This document shows positions 1-8,487 of a stretch of DNA of 40,641 nucleotides, piece after piece. This DNA comes from Synergistaceae bacterium. Lineage in GTDB: Bacteria; Synergistota; Synergistia; Synergistales; Aminobacteriaceae. The position numbers and the translations under genes are program-made. The stretch covers positions 1 through 40,641 of the forward strand of contig JALHFZ010000007.1 in the NCBI GenBank assembly GCA_022837505.1, given 5' to 3'. Each line of letters starts with the position of its first letter. The first letter of the stretch is position 1. The notes under the pieces are model-generated. The model saw only the letters and a list, made by a program, of their open reading frames with translations, searched no databases and was not told the DNA's origin.

Positions 1-1512
1 TATTTTCTCGTGGACAACTCCGTGGCAAAAGACCGCCCCGACATCCGCTACTGCGGACGGACCATCCTCGGTTCTCCCCCTCCTAAGGGGCAGCAGATGG
101 AGGACCACTACTTCGGATCGATCCCCCCGAGGGTTCTCTCCTTCATGGAGGATGTGGAACGGGACCTCTACCGCCTGGGGGTGGTCATCACCACCCGGCA
201 CAACGAGGTCGCTCCCGGCCAGTTCGAGTTCGCCCCCCAGTTCGCCGACGCCAACCTCGCCTGCGACCAGAACCAGCAGATCATGGACGTCATGCGGAAG
301 ATGGCCCGGCGCCACGACTTCTGCCTTCTCCTTCATGAAAAACCCTTCGCAGGGCTGAACGGAAGCGGAAAGCACGTCAACTTCTCCCTCATGGACAGCG
401 AGGGGCGGAATCTCCTCCGGCCGTCCACGAATCAGCGGAAAAACATTCAGTTTCTCACCTTCCTGAGCGCCCTCCTCCTCGGTGTCTCGAAATATCCGGG
501 CCTCCTCCGGGCGTCCATCGCCTCGCCTGGGAATATGCACCGCCTCGGAGGCAACGAGGCCCCTCCCGCAATCATGAGCGCCTACCTCGGCACGACCCTG
601 ACCACCATCCTCGAGGGGGTGGAAAAGGGGCTCCCCGAGGAGCTGCCGGCTCAGGCCCTCCTCGACCTCGGCATGAACAAGCTCCCCTCCATCGTGGCGG
701 AGAACTCCGACCGGAACCGGACCGCCCCCCTCGCCTTCACGGGGAACAAGTTCGAATTCCGGGCCCCCGGGGCTCCCCAGTCCATTGCGGGGCCGCTGAC
801 CATGATCCTCGCCGCCTGGGCCTCCGGGCTGGAGACCCTGGGAGACCTCATGGAGAAGAAGATCTCCGCGGGAGGGGACATTCAGGAGGCGGCCCTCGAG
901 GCGATCAAATTCGCCGCGGGGCAGAGCCGCAACTTCCGCTTCGAGGGGAACGCCTACAGCTCCCAGTGGCACAAGGAGGCCCGTGCCAGAGGGCTGACCA
1001 TGGCGAACACCACCCCCGAGGCCCTCTCCCTCCTCCTCCTTCCCGAAAACCGGGAGCTCCTGTCGAGGCTGCACATCCTCTCCGACCGGGAGATCGCCGC
1101 CTATTACGAAATCCGGATGGAACAGTACATCAAGACCGTGGAGATCGAACTGGGAGTTCTCCGGTCCATGGTGATGGAGGGGGTTCTTCCCGCCCTGTCC
1201 CGTCAGATCGTCCTCGAAAACTCATCCTTCTCAGCCCTCCCCGAGGAGGTGCGGCGGGAGTCCCTCCCCTGGACGGCCTACATCCTCCGCCTCGCCCAGC
1301 TGAAGACCTCCCTGCTGGACGCCGCGGAAAAACTCGACCGCTTCCACGGGAAGCTCCACTGCATGGAGATGGAGGAGATGGCAGGGGCCATCACTGAAGA
1401 GGGGCTCGCCCTCTATGAATCGACCAGACAGCTATGCGACACCGCCGAGACCCTTGTGGCCTCGGATATCTGGCCCTATCCGAAATACACGAAGCTTCTG
1501 ACCATCTCGTAG
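1..1512 (+). CDS. glnN: Type III glutamine synthetase (GlnN), 5'-truncated by window edge
   Basis: Catalyses ATP-dependent amidation of glutamate with ammonia in the cytoplasm. The frame is open from base 1 (Y-F-L-V-D, the end of the family's EQEYFLxD motif), so the upstream part of the protein lies outside the window; 503 residues are present, against about 700 in the family. Visible signatures are the NEVAPGQFEFAP stretch, LNGSGKHVNFSL, and HRLGGNEAPPAI, the GSIII-specific version of the nucleotide and metal site, which separates this family from GSI. The C-terminal 150 residues are helical, as in GSIII. A plus-strand reading start at base 10 (GTG) is only the first start-like codon after the edge and should not be taken as the true start. 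It converges with the Wzy_C gene across a hairpin. Family assignment is firm; regulation is not visible. Confidence 0.95.
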   Translation, partial: YFLVDNSVAKDRPDIRYCGRTILGSPPPKGQQMEDHYFGSIPPRVLSFMEDVERDLYRLGVVITTRHNEVAPGQFEFAPQFADANLACDQNQQIMDVMRKMARRHDFCLLLHEKPFAGLNGSGKHVNFSLMDSEGRNLLRPSTNQRKNIQFLTFLSALLLGVSKYPGLLRASIASPGNMHRLGGNEAPPAIMSAYLGTTLTTILEGVEKGLPEELPAQALLDLGMNKLPSIVAENSDRNRTAPLAFTGNKFEFRAPGAPQSIAGPLTMILAAWASGLETLGDLMEKKISAGGDIQEAALEAIKFAAGQSRNFRFEGNAYSSQWHKEARARGLTMANTTPEALSLLLLPENRELLSRLHILSDREIAAYYEIRMEQYIKTVEIELGVLRSMVMEGVLPALSRQIVLENSSFSALPEEVRRESLPWTAYILRLAQLKTSLLDAAEKLDRFHGKLHCMEMEEMAGAITEEGLALYESTRQLCDTAETLVASDIWPYPKYTKLLTIS

Positions 1513-1546
1513 GAGGAGCCCTTCAGAAAGCCTTTCCGCAGATAAA

Positions 1547-1586
1547 ACACCCCCGGGGCCGGATATCTGTCCGGTTCCGGGGGTGT
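1547..1586 (-). terminator. Rho-independent terminator between convergent genes
   Basis: A 17-base arm at 1547-1563 pairs with 1570-1586 around a 6-base loop; two of the pairs are G-U on one strand. Read on the minus strand the hairpin is followed by TTTTAT, so it best serves the Wzy_C gene that ends at 1612. It may also stop glnN transcripts, although no T-run follows on the plus strand. Confidence 0.7.
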
Positions 1587-1611
1587 CTTCACGATCGGGG
1601 AAGGGGCTTTT

Positions 1612-3375
1612 TTATTTTTTTTGTTCTTCCGAAAGGACCATTCCATAGGAGAGGAATTCCCGGTAGAGGGGCTCGTTTTCGAGCCTTTTGCTCCACCCTG
1701 TCAGATACCCCAGCTCCTTGGCATGGGGCTGCCTGCGGAAAAAAACCATGAGCTCGTTCAGCCCCTCGGAGACGAGCTCCGGACTTTTCTGCTCCTGCCC
1801 CAGGGCTATGAGAGCGTAGGCCCGCTGCTGTTCGGCAAGCTCGGTGATCATGGGGTTCCGGGAGGCCTTCTCTATGAAGAGAAGGCGCTCCTCTCCCGGC
1901 AGATCCGGAGAGGAGGCCAGGCGGAGCTGCCGGTCTCCCGCCATTCCGGTGGCAAGATAGACCGCCCCGAGAAGGGAGACGGCACAGATCACGCCGCCGA
2001 GGAGGCGGCCTCCCTTCTCGAACTCTCCGGGGGGAGGGGTGGAAAAGAGGGGGAACAGGACCTCCCTGTTCGTCAGGGCAAAGGCCAGAGAAAGCCACAG
2101 GACGTTCTCGATGCGGTGAAAGGGGCGGGTCCAGAGGGCGTTGAAGAGAAAGAGGCAGATCACGGCACTCCCCCACAGGGCCTCCTGGGAGAGATCTTTC
2201 CTTTTCAAAAAGACCCGGAGGGCGGAGACCCCCCACCACAGCCAGAGAAAGAGGAAGAGAATGCCCCCCACGAGCCCCGACTCGGCGAACCACTGGAGAA
2301 ATTCGTTATGGGCCCAGTGGGTATACTGCCACCGCAGGTGGGGCCATCGCTTCAGCATCTCCCGCTGGGCGTCGAGGTAGTGCCACTTGTACTGCCCGAG
2401 ACCCACCCCCCGGAGAGGGCGTTCGGTGAACATCGTCCAGGATGTGGCCCATATGCTGTCCCGGTTGGCTATGGACAGGGGGTTCTTCACGATGTCGTCC
2501 ATCTTGTAGAGCAGAATGCCCCACCGCCCCTCGTTCAGGAAGATATTCATTCCGAAGACCCCGGCGAAGAGCAGCCCCACGGCGAGAAGGCGGCGCCCCC
2601 CCCGGCCTCCCCGGTTCCTGAGGTTCATGGCGGCGAGGGCGATGAATCCTGAGGCAAAGGCCAGGATCCCCGAGCGGCTCGTGGTGGAGATGAGCCCCCA
2701 GAAATCCACGGCCAGAAGGACCATGACAAGAAGGCCCTTCAGATTCCGCCGTTCCCCCCGGAGCATCAGGGCAGCGCCGTTCACCCCCCCTATGGCCAGC
2801 CAGAGGGAGAACATATTCTGCTGTCCCGTATTGGCGATATAGTGCCCCGGAGTCGGCAGGATGAAGAAAAAAGCGTCGCTGAGGTCCCGAACCTGGAGTT
2901 CGGCGAAAAGGACGCTGAGGGCGCAGTTCGCAAGGGCTCCCCAGAGCAGGGGGGCAAGAATATCCTCCCTTTCCATGGAGGAGATCAGGACGTAGACGAG
3001 CCACAGCCCGGAGAAGAAGAACCACTCGGAAAAGAAGGTCCCGGGAGATCGTAGACCGGACCAGAAGGGCTGCATGGTCACGTAGAGCAGAAGGAAAAGC
3101 CACAGGACGGCGAATCCGTCGAGGTGGAACCCCGTGGCCTTCGTCCCCTTCCTGATGATCCTGTACCCGGCGGTCATGCCGGCCGCTGCCAGGGGGAAGA
3201 AGACCACTGCCCATTTCATCAGGTGAAGGGTCGAGTAGAACCAGGGGCCGGAGAAGACGAGGTTGGGAAGAACGAAGGCGAGAAAGAAAAGGGGAAGGGC
3301 TGCTCCCTCCGGAAGAAGGGGGAGCTTTTCAGAGGAACGGCCGGGCCGGAGAGAGGCGGAGGCGGGAGGCTTCAT
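1612..3375 (-). CDS. O-antigen ligase/Wzy_C family membrane protein
   Basis: 587-residue polytopic inner-membrane protein. The first ~460 residues carry about ten or more hydrophobic segments. The family's periplasmic-loop signatures are present: a PLRGVGLGQYKWHY segment and AHNEFLQWFAESGLVGG, matching the HNxxLxxxxExGxxG pattern of Wzy_C proteins. The last ~130 residues are soluble, helical and rich in E, R and L, resembling a TPR-type extension seen in some family members. Wzy_C proteins join or polymerise lipid-linked glycans (O-antigen ligase, Wzy polymerase, or protein glycosyltransferase), so the exact substrate cannot be read from sequence. It starts 9 bases after the parB stop, probably in the same transcript, with a weak ribosome site. 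No other polysaccharide gene is adjacent. Confidence 0.8.
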   Translation of the reverse strand: MKPPASASLRPGRSSEKLPLLPEGAALPLFFLAFVLPNLVFSGPWFYSTLHLMKWAVVFFPLAAAGMTAGYRIIRKGTKATGFHLDGFAVLWLFLLLYVTMQPFWSGLRSPGTFFSEWFFFSGLWLVYVLISSMEREDILAPLLWGALANCALSVLFAELQVRDLSDAFFFILPTPGHYIANTGQQNMFSLWLAIGGVNGAALMLRGERRNLKGLLVMVLLAVDFWGLISTTSRSGILAFASGFIALAAMNLRNRGGRGGRRLLAVGLLFAGVFGMNIFLNEGRWGILLYKMDDIVKNPLSIANRDSIWATSWTMFTERPLRGVGLGQYKWHYLDAQREMLKRWPHLRWQYTHWAHNEFLQWFAESGLVGGILFLFLWLWWGVSALRVFLKRKDLSQEALWGSAVICLFLFNALWTRPFHRIENVLWLSLAFALTNREVLFPLFSTPPPGEFEKGGRLLGGVICAVSLLGAVYLATGMAGDRQLRLASSPDLPGEERLLFIEKASRNPMITELAEQQRAYALIALGQEQKSPELVSEGLNELMVFFRRQPHAKELGYLTGWSKRLENEPLYREFLSYGMVLSEEQKK

Positions 3376-3384
3376 CTTCTGTTC

Positions 3385-4284
3385 TCAGTCTTCCCGGTCA
3401 GGCTCGTCCATATTTTCCCTGAGGTCCACCACAAGCTCGACCACCAGCTGTCTCTGAGCAAGCTCCTTCACCTTCCACAGAACGGAAATTCCTTTTTTCC
3501 TGTTCCGTTCCACAATGGCGGCCACCTCCCGGAGGATCTCCCCCGTGGGGCCGTCTGGGCCGGTGAAGGAGAGGGAGGAGTTCTTTTTCTGTCTCTTTGC
3601 CCCGCCGGAGGGTTTGACCGTCCCCTCCCTGACCCTCTTTTCCAGTTCTTTTACGGCGAGGTTCTCCTCCACTGCAGAGAGAGCGAGGGCCGCCTGCTCT
3701 CCGGGAGGGAGGGGCAGGAGTGCCCGGGCCTGCCGTTCGCTGAGTTTTCCCTCGAGGAGGAGGATCTGGACCGACTCATCCAGCTTCAGCAGCCGGAGTT
3801 TGTTGGCGACGGAGGACTGGGAGCGGCCGAGCTTATCCGCCAGTTCGGACTGGTTCCACCCTGACCTCTGAAGGATATCCCGGAAGCTGGCCGCTTCCTC
3901 CAGGGGAGAAAGGTTGCTCCTGTGAATATTTTCCATCAGGGCCATGAGCTGCTGTTCCGCCGGGGCCGATTCTGTGACGATGGCGGGGATGGTCTTCTTT
4001 CCGGCCATTTTCGCCGCCCGGAGCCTCCGCTCCCCCACAACAAGCTCGTACCCCTCCTCCACCGGGAGGACGACCACGGGCTGAATGACTCCCACCTCGG
4101 CGATGGAGACTGCCAGTTCCCGGAGCTCCTCTTCGTCGAAGTAGAGCCGAGGCTGGGCGGGGTTGGGGCGGATCAGCTCGAGGGGGATATGGACAAGCCT
4201 TTCTCCCCCCTCTTCAGCAAGGGGAGGAAGATCGACCTTTCCAAGTCTCCGTTCGCTTCTCAGGAAATCCAGAACTCCAGCCAT
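3385..4284 (-). CDS. parB: ParB/Spo0J/Noc family DNA-binding CTPase
   Basis: 299 residues. An N-terminal ParB/Srx-like CTP-binding domain (about 25-115) contains QPVVVLPVEEGYELVVGERR with the GERRLRAA box and the ENIHRSNLSPLEEA box. A helix-turn-helix follows (about 140-165, WNQSELADKLGRSQSSVANK). The C-terminal region after ~215 is charged and diverged and would dimerise in ParB. The family loads onto parS-like sites to organise or segregate chromosomes (ParB) or inhibit division over the nucleoid (Noc). No parA is in the window, so a Noc-like or secondary ParB role is possible; I cannot decide between them. It has its own promoter and follows dnaB by 112 bases, with the Wzy_C gene directly downstream. 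Confidence 0.88.
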   Translation of the reverse strand: MAGVLDFLRSERRLGKVDLPPLAEEGGERLVHIPLELIRPNPAQPRLYFDEEELRELAVSIAEVGVIQPVVVLPVEEGYELVVGERRLRAAKMAGKKTIPAIVTESAPAEQQLMALMENIHRSNLSPLEEAASFRDILQRSGWNQSELADKLGRSQSSVANKLRLLKLDESVQILLLEGKLSERQARALLPLPPGEQAALALSAVEENLAVKELEKRVREGTVKPSGGAKRQKKNSSLSFTGPDGPTGEILREVAAIVERNRKKGISVLWKVKELAQRQLVVELVVDLRENMDEPDRED

Positions 4285-4333
4285 ATCATTCTCCCGTTCC
4301 GTCAGCCGTTTTTTTTATAAAGAACCCCCGGTC

Positions 4334-4362
4334 ATTGTACGCCCCCGGACTCCCCTCTTCAA
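4334..4362 (-). promoter_or_regulatory. sigma70-type promoter for parB
   Basis: On the minus strand TTGAAG (4362-4357) is followed by a 17-base spacer and TACAAT (4339-4334), about 50 bases upstream of the parB ATG. This gives parB an entry separate from the DUF2232-rplI-dnaB transcript. Confidence 0.6.
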
Positions 4363-4396
4363 TGCCCCGCCGGGAAGGGACCGGAGGGGAAACCTC

Positions 4397-5752
4397 TTAG
4401 TAGGACCGGTCGGCGTTCACGAAGCGGGTGTACTCTCTCAGGAAGACGAGGGAGATCTCACCGGTGGGGCCGTTTCTGTGCTTGGCGATGCTGAGGAATG
4501 CCCGGTTGTCCTCCGTCTCTCCGGGAGCCCCCGGCTCGTAATATCCAGGCCGGTAGAGGAGGATGACCGTGTCGGCGTCCTGCTCGATGGCGCCGCTGTC
4601 CCGAAGGTCCGAGAGCTGGGGTTTCTTCTCCGTGCGCTGCTCCACGGCCCTTGAAAGCTGGGAGAGGGCGATGACCGGCACCTCCAGTTCCCGGGCGACC
4701 CCTTTCAGTGCCCGGGAGATCTCCGCCACCTCCTGCTGCTTGTTCTCTATTTTGCGGGAGGAGTTCATGAGCTGCAGATAGTCCACCACCACGAGGCCGA
4801 GGTCCTTGTGGCGGGATTTGAACCTTCTGCACCTGGCCCGGAGTTCGAGGGTGGAGAGCATAGAGCTGTCGTCGATAAAGATGGGCGCTTCGGCGAGGCG
4901 GCCGGCCCCCTCGGCGAGGGACTCCCAGGCCCCCTTCGGAAAGGAGCCGTTCCGCAGATCATGGATATTGATCCTGGCCTCCGCTCCGAGCATCCTCTGA
5001 ACAAGCTGTTCAGCCCCCATCTCGAGGCTGAAGATGAGGACGGGCCGTCCTGTTCCCTGGCCGCCGAACTGGGCTATGTTGATGGCGAGGGCCGTCTTTC
5101 CCATGGAGGGGCGGGCGGCCACGATATTGAGGCTTCCGGGCTGAAAACCCCCGGTGATCCTGTCAAGCTCGTAAAAGCCCGACTGGAACCCCGTCACGTC
5201 CTGATCAGGACGGTTGTACTGCTCCTCTATCTGAAGGAAGGTCCTTCCGAGGACCTCCCCCACGTGACGGAAATTGGTGGTGTTCCTTTTCTGGGCGATC
5301 TCGAATACCGCCCGCTCGGCCTCCTCGAGGGCCTCATCCACCTCGAGCTCCTCGGAATAGCCGAGCTTGACGATGGTGTTTCCCGCGGCGATGAGCCTCC
5401 GGTGGATGGCCTTGTCCCGGACGATCCCGGCGTGATACTCCACGTTGGCCGTGGTGGGGACGCTGTCTATGAGGGAGGCGAGAAAGGGCTGTCCGCCGAG
5501 GCGTTCGGCCTTCCCGGCCCGGGAAAGCTCCTCGAGAAAGGTGAGGGGGTCCACGGGCTTGTCCCTCTGGGCCATTTCGTAGATTATCTCAAAGGCTGCA
5601 CGGTGGTTCAGATCATAGAAATCCTCCGGCTGGAGAATTTCCATGACGATATTGAGGGCCTCCCTGTCCATGAGACATGAACCGAGAGCCGACCTTTCCG
5701 CCTCGAAGGAGACGGGGGGCGTACGGTCCCAGTTCGAGGAGGAAGCCATCAT
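4397..5752 (-). CDS. dnaB: Replicative DNA helicase DnaB
   Basis: Hexameric 5'-3' helicase of the replication fork. 451 residues, the usual length. The N-terminal DnaB domain (about 10-115) includes AERSALGSCLMDREAL. The RecA-like domain starts near 180 with Walker A ARPSMGKTALAINIA, a Walker B segment LGLVVVDYLQLM, and the SQLSRAVEQRTEKKPQLSDLRDSGAIEQDAD helicase motif region (given here by name; Q and arginine-finger residues are in place). The start ATG overlaps the rplI stop by four bases (ATGA), showing translational coupling. No intein is present. The rplI-dnaB order is conserved in many Gram-positive and related genomes. Confidence 0.97.
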   Translation of the reverse strand: MMASSSNWDRTPPVSFEAERSALGSCLMDREALNIVMEILQPEDFYDLNHRAAFEIIYEMAQRDKPVDPLTFLEELSRAGKAERLGGQPFLASLIDSVPTTANVEYHAGIVRDKAIHRRLIAAGNTIVKLGYSEELEVDEALEEAERAVFEIAQKRNTTNFRHVGEVLGRTFLQIEEQYNRPDQDVTGFQSGFYELDRITGGFQPGSLNIVAARPSMGKTALAINIAQFGGQGTGRPVLIFSLEMGAEQLVQRMLGAEARINIHDLRNGSFPKGAWESLAEGAGRLAEAPIFIDDSSMLSTLELRARCRRFKSRHKDLGLVVVDYLQLMNSSRKIENKQQEVAEISRALKGVARELEVPVIALSQLSRAVEQRTEKKPQLSDLRDSGAIEQDADTVILLYRPGYYEPGAPGETEDNRAFLSIAKHRNGPTGEISLVFLREYTRFVNADRSY

Positions 5753-6195
5753 TCAGCCTCGACGATGAGGGTCATCTCCGCTTCAATTCCCGTATGAAGA
5801 CGAATGAAAAAAGGGTAGGAGCCCGTCTGCTTCACCGTCTCGGCGAGGCGGAGATCCCGCTTGTCCACGGTGATGCCGAGCTGTGAGGCGATGCTTTCCA
5901 CTACGTTTGCCCCAGTGACGCTGCCGAAAAGTTTTCCCTTCTCTCCGGCGCTCACCTTCACCCGCACGAGCTTGCCCGAGAGCTTTTTCGCCGTCGCGGC
6001 GGCCTCGTCCCTCTCCTTTTGCTCCCGCTTTTTCCTGGACTCCTCCCGGGCTTTCCACTCCCGGATCTTCCGGGGGGTGGCCTCTTCGGCGAGGCTGCGG
6101 GGGAAAAGATAGTTCCTCGCATAGCCGTCCGAGGTATCCACGAGGTCTCCTGCCATTCCGAGTTTGCTGACGTCCTCTTTCAATATGACTTTCAT
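5749..6195 (-). CDS. rplI: Large ribosomal subunit protein bL9
   Basis: 148 residues, normal length. It starts MKVILKEDVSKLGMAGD, the bL9 N-terminal rRNA-binding domain with the G-Y-A-R-N-Y-L-F-P signature near residue 24. A long charged connecting helix (about 45-80) and a C-terminal domain follow. The ATG overlaps the DUF2232 stop by four bases and an AGGAGG site lies 8 bases upstream, inside the DUF2232 gene. It shares a transcript with DUF2232 and dnaB. Confidence 0.97.
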   Translation of the reverse strand: MKVILKEDVSKLGMAGDLVDTSDGYARNYLFPRSLAEEATPRKIREWKAREESRKKREQKERDEAAATAKKLSGKLVRVKVSAGEKGKLFGSVTGANVVESIASQLGITVDKRDLRLAETVKQTGSYPFFIRLHTGIEAEMTLIVEAE

Positions 6196-7160
6196 GATTC
6201 ATTCCTCCTGTAGCGGCTGCGAAAATCGAGCCACATGTCCCCTATTCCCGCAAGAACGAGAAGGGTGGAAAAGAGCGGCACCAATACCGCGACTATTATA
6301 ACAACTCCCCGCAGAACTCGGCCGCCCCTGCGGGCCCCCGCTCCTCCGAGATAATACCAGAGAAGGGACAGCCCCTGAAGAAGAAAAAGAAAATTGACGA
6401 GCATCCGCAGATTCGTCCCCGCCCGAAGGGCGAGATTCCACTCCGTCCCCCGGCTTCCGAGGAGTGTGAGGACAACTGCCGCAAGGAGCGCCCCGAAGAC
6501 GCTCTTCGGAAAGCGCCACCGGGAAAAGGGGGGAAGGGGGGGGAGATAGGGACCGCCTATCCGGCGGAGCACCCAGGCGCTGACGGCATAGCTGAGATAG
6601 CAGTCGAGGGCGGCAGCGACGGTGAGGATCGTTGGAAATATGAGGGGGAGGACGGCGATGGATTGGGTGAACTGTTCCCGGACCGTCTCAAGGTATTCCT
6701 TCGACATCCCCGATGTCTCATAAAATGAAAAGATGCGGTCGATCATTGCCGTCATCTCCGCACTGTCAAGCTGGAAGGGGTTGATCCCCGTGACCTTGCC
6801 TGCGATCACCATGAGGAGGAGCTTGCTCCCGAGGGAGAGGAGAATGCCGTAGAGGAGCACCTCAACGCTCGTCCCACACCTCTTTGCGAGAAAGCCGAGC
6901 CCCACGCCGAGGACTCCGAAGCCGAGAAGAAAGAAGAGGGCCGAGAGAGGGCCGAGGAAGACCGCAGCAAGGAGGGTGGAGATGGCCAGGCCGAGGACCG
7001 CTTTTTTCAGGTCGTGGCGAAGCCCGAGGATCACCAGCGGCGCCGGTGCGAGAAGGGAAAACCCGACTCCCACCACGGGCAGAAACTGGGCAGCGAGGAA
7101 CAGGACCACCGCCAGTCCCGAGAGAAGGGCGGACTCGACGAGGCTTCGTGTGGGGGACAA
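6192..7160 (-). CDS. DUF2232 (YybS-like) membrane protein
   Basis: 322 residues with about eight hydrophobic segments, in clusters at 10-130 and 170-310. The position between rpsR and rplI-dnaB and the topology match the YybS/DUF2232 family, whose molecular function is not established. I chose the TTG at 7160 because GGAGG lies 8 bases upstream and no ATG is suitably placed. The C-terminal RYRRNES overlaps the rplI start. A terminator stands between rpsR and this gene, so it probably begins its own unit or receives reduced read-through. I found no clear promoter in the 120-base gap. Confidence 0.8.
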   Translation of the reverse strand: MSPTRSLVESALLSGLAVVLFLAAQFLPVVGVGFSLLAPAPLVILGLRHDLKKAVLGLAISTLLAAVFLGPLSALFFLLGFGVLGVGLGFLAKRCGTSVEVLLYGILLSLGSKLLLMVIAGKVTGINPFQLDSAEMTAMIDRIFSFYETSGMSKEYLETVREQFTQSIAVLPLIFPTILTVAAALDCYLSYAVSAWVLRRIGGPYLPPLPPFSRWRFPKSVFGALLAAVVLTLLGSRGTEWNLALRAGTNLRMLVNFLFLLQGLSLLWYYLGGAGARRGGRVLRGVVIIVAVLVPLFSTLLVLAGIGDMWLDFRSRYRRNES

Positions 7161-7216
7161 TGACAGAACCTCCTTATTCCCGGCCGAAAGGGCGGGTCTG
7201 CTGCTGCCGGGGACAC

Positions 7217-7252
7217 AAAAAACCGGAGGAGAAGCGGTGTGCTCCTCCTCCG
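7217..7252 (-). terminator. Rho-independent terminator after rpsR
   Basis: On the minus strand CGGAGGAG (7252-7245) pairs with CTCCTCCG (7231-7224) across a 13-base loop and is followed by G then a T-run (7222-7217). It lies 29 bases beyond the rpsR stop and separates rpsF-ssb-rpsR from DUF2232-rplI-dnaB. Confidence 0.8.
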
Positions 7253-7280
7253 ACGGAATAGACCCGACTGTTCAGGGGTG

Positions 7281-7574
7281 TTACTCTACGGAGAAGGGAA
7301 GAAGGGCCATGTAGCGGGCTCTTTTTATTGCCTCCGTCAGCTGGCGCTGATGTTTCGCGCAGTTTCCGGTAACCCTCCGGGGCATGATCTTTCCCCGTTC
7401 GCTCACGTATTTTCTGAGCTTTTCCACATCCTTGTAATCCACATGCTCTATTTTATCCACGCAGAAGAAACATACCTTGGGGCGCCTTTTGCCCCCCCGG
7501 CGGCCGCCCCGACCTCCAGGGCCGCCTGATCCTCTGCCTTCGCTCCGTTCGCTCCGGCCTTCGTTCATAGCCAT
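7281..7574 (-). CDS. rpsR: Small ribosomal subunit protein bS18
   Basis: 97 residues. The S18 core begins near residue 33 (KVCFFCVDK, then KYVSERGKIMPRRVTGNCAKHQ, then a basic helix). The CxxC plus C-x2-H pattern indicates the zinc-binding form of bS18. The first ~30 residues are an unusually Gly/Arg-rich tail (GSGGPGGRGGRRGGKRR) not needed for the fold. An AAGGAGG site lies somewhat far (13 bases) from the ATG. Last gene of the rpsF-ssb-rpsR operon. Confidence 0.96.
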   Translation of the reverse strand: MAMNEGRSERSEGRGSGGPGGRGGRRGGKRRPKVCFFCVDKIEHVDYKDVEKLRKYVSERGKIMPRRVTGNCAKHQRQLTEAIKRARYMALLPFSVE

Positions 7575-7607
7575 TGTACGCTCTCAACCTCCTTGAGCGG
7601 TCTCCCT

Positions 7608-8090
7608 CTAGAAGGGGATATCCGCATCTTCTTCGTTCTGCATCTCTGAAATATCCATGGGAAAGTCCTCGTCGGAGGCCCCGAAGCGCTTGTCCTTTCG
7701 GATGCTGTCCCCGAACCCCTCGTCGCCGAAGGAGCCGGAAGATTCCTCCTGCCGCTTCGAACCGAGGAAGGTCACCCCCGATGCCACCACGTCGGTAGCA
7801 TAGCGTTTCCCCGAGCCGTCCTTCGCCTCATAGCTCCGGACCTGTATTCTGCCCTCAATGAGGACGGGGTTTCCCTTTTTAAGGTACCGCTCGCAGTTTT
7901 CCGCCTGGGGACCCCAGACGACCACGGGAATAAAATCGACGCTCTCCTGAAGCTCGCCGTTTTTATCCTTCCACGTGTTGTTCACTGCGACGGCAAAACG
8001 GGCCATGGCCCTCTTGTCTACGGTGTAGCGTATTTCCGGATCCCGGGCAAGGTTGCCCATGAGGATGACTTTGTTGAATCCCCGCGCCAT
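7608..8090 (-). CDS. ssb: Single-stranded DNA-binding protein
   Basis: 160 residues. The OB-fold (about 1-108) begins ARGFNKVILMGNLARDPEIRY and includes WKDKNGELQESVDFIPVVVW and KGNPVLIEGRIQVRSYEAKD. A flexible linker is followed by the acidic tip ending DADIPF, the conserved docking tail for replication and repair partners. GGAGG precedes the ATG. Lies between rpsF and rpsR, the classic arrangement. Confidence 0.97.
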   Translation of the reverse strand: MARGFNKVILMGNLARDPEIRYTVDKRAMARFAVAVNNTWKDKNGELQESVDFIPVVVWGPQAENCERYLKKGNPVLIEGRIQVRSYEAKDGSGKRYATDVVASGVTFLGSKRQEESSGSFGDEGFGDSIRKDKRFGASDEDFPMDISEMQNEEDADIPF

Positions 8091-8102
8091 TATGCCGCCT
8101 CC

Positions 8103-8387
8103 TTATTTTTCGTCAAGACGGATTGTCATCTGACGATAGATATTGGGACGCAGACCAAGCACCCGGTTCATTTCCACGAGCTGGTCGGGATCAAGCGAGA
8201 AATTGCAGAGCGCATAGACCCCTTCAGTCTTTTTGTCGATGGGATAGGCAAGACGCCTCTTTCCCCAAACATCAGTCTTGGCCACTTCCCCCCCAAGACT
8301 GCGCACGACCTCTTCCACCTTTGCGAGTTCCTCTTTGGGATCCTCGATTTCGGCGCTCACAAGCACCATCATTTCATAGGGCCGCAC
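8103..8387 (-). CDS. rpsF: Small ribosomal subunit protein bS6
   Basis: 94 residues, ferredoxin-like fold. It starts (V)RPYEMMVLVSAEIED and contains GKRRLAYPIDKKTEGVYAL, typical of bS6. The start is GTG at 8387, set by a strong GGAGGAGGTG site 7-8 bases upstream; a GTG on this gene may limit translation. Ends 12 bases before ssb. Transcribed from the promoter at 8459-8487, with a leader hairpin between. Confidence 0.96.
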   Translation of the reverse strand: MRPYEMMVLVSAEIEDPKEELAKVEEVVRSLGGEVAKTDVWGKRRLAYPIDKKTEGVYALCNFSLDPDQLVEMNRVLGLRPNIYRQMTIRLDEK

Positions 8388-8417
8388 TGTACTTCACCTC
8401 CTCCCTCTGGACTTTTG

Positions 8418-8438
8418 GCCTCTTCTCTCCGAAGAGGC
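8418..8438 (-). promoter_or_regulatory. Hairpin in the rpsF leader
   Basis: An 8-bp perfect stem (GCCTCTTC/GAAGAGGC) with a GGAGA loop on the minus strand, in the 5' leader about 30 bases upstream of the rpsF start. rpsF leaders in several phyla bind the S6:S18 complex for autoregulation. Whether this hairpin is such a site is a guess; it is not a terminator, because no T-run follows. Confidence 0.4.
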
Positions 8439-8458
8439 AGGGAAAAACATGCCTGGGA

Positions 8459-8487
8459 ATTATACCCTATCGCTTCTCTCCGGGCAA
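8459..8487 (-). promoter_or_regulatory. sigma70-type promoter for rpsF-ssb-rpsR
   Basis: TTGCCC (8487-8482), a 17-base spacer and a consensus TATAAT (8464-8459) on the minus strand. It overlaps the last codons of the FtsB-like gene and precedes rpsF by about 70 bases. Confidence 0.75.
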
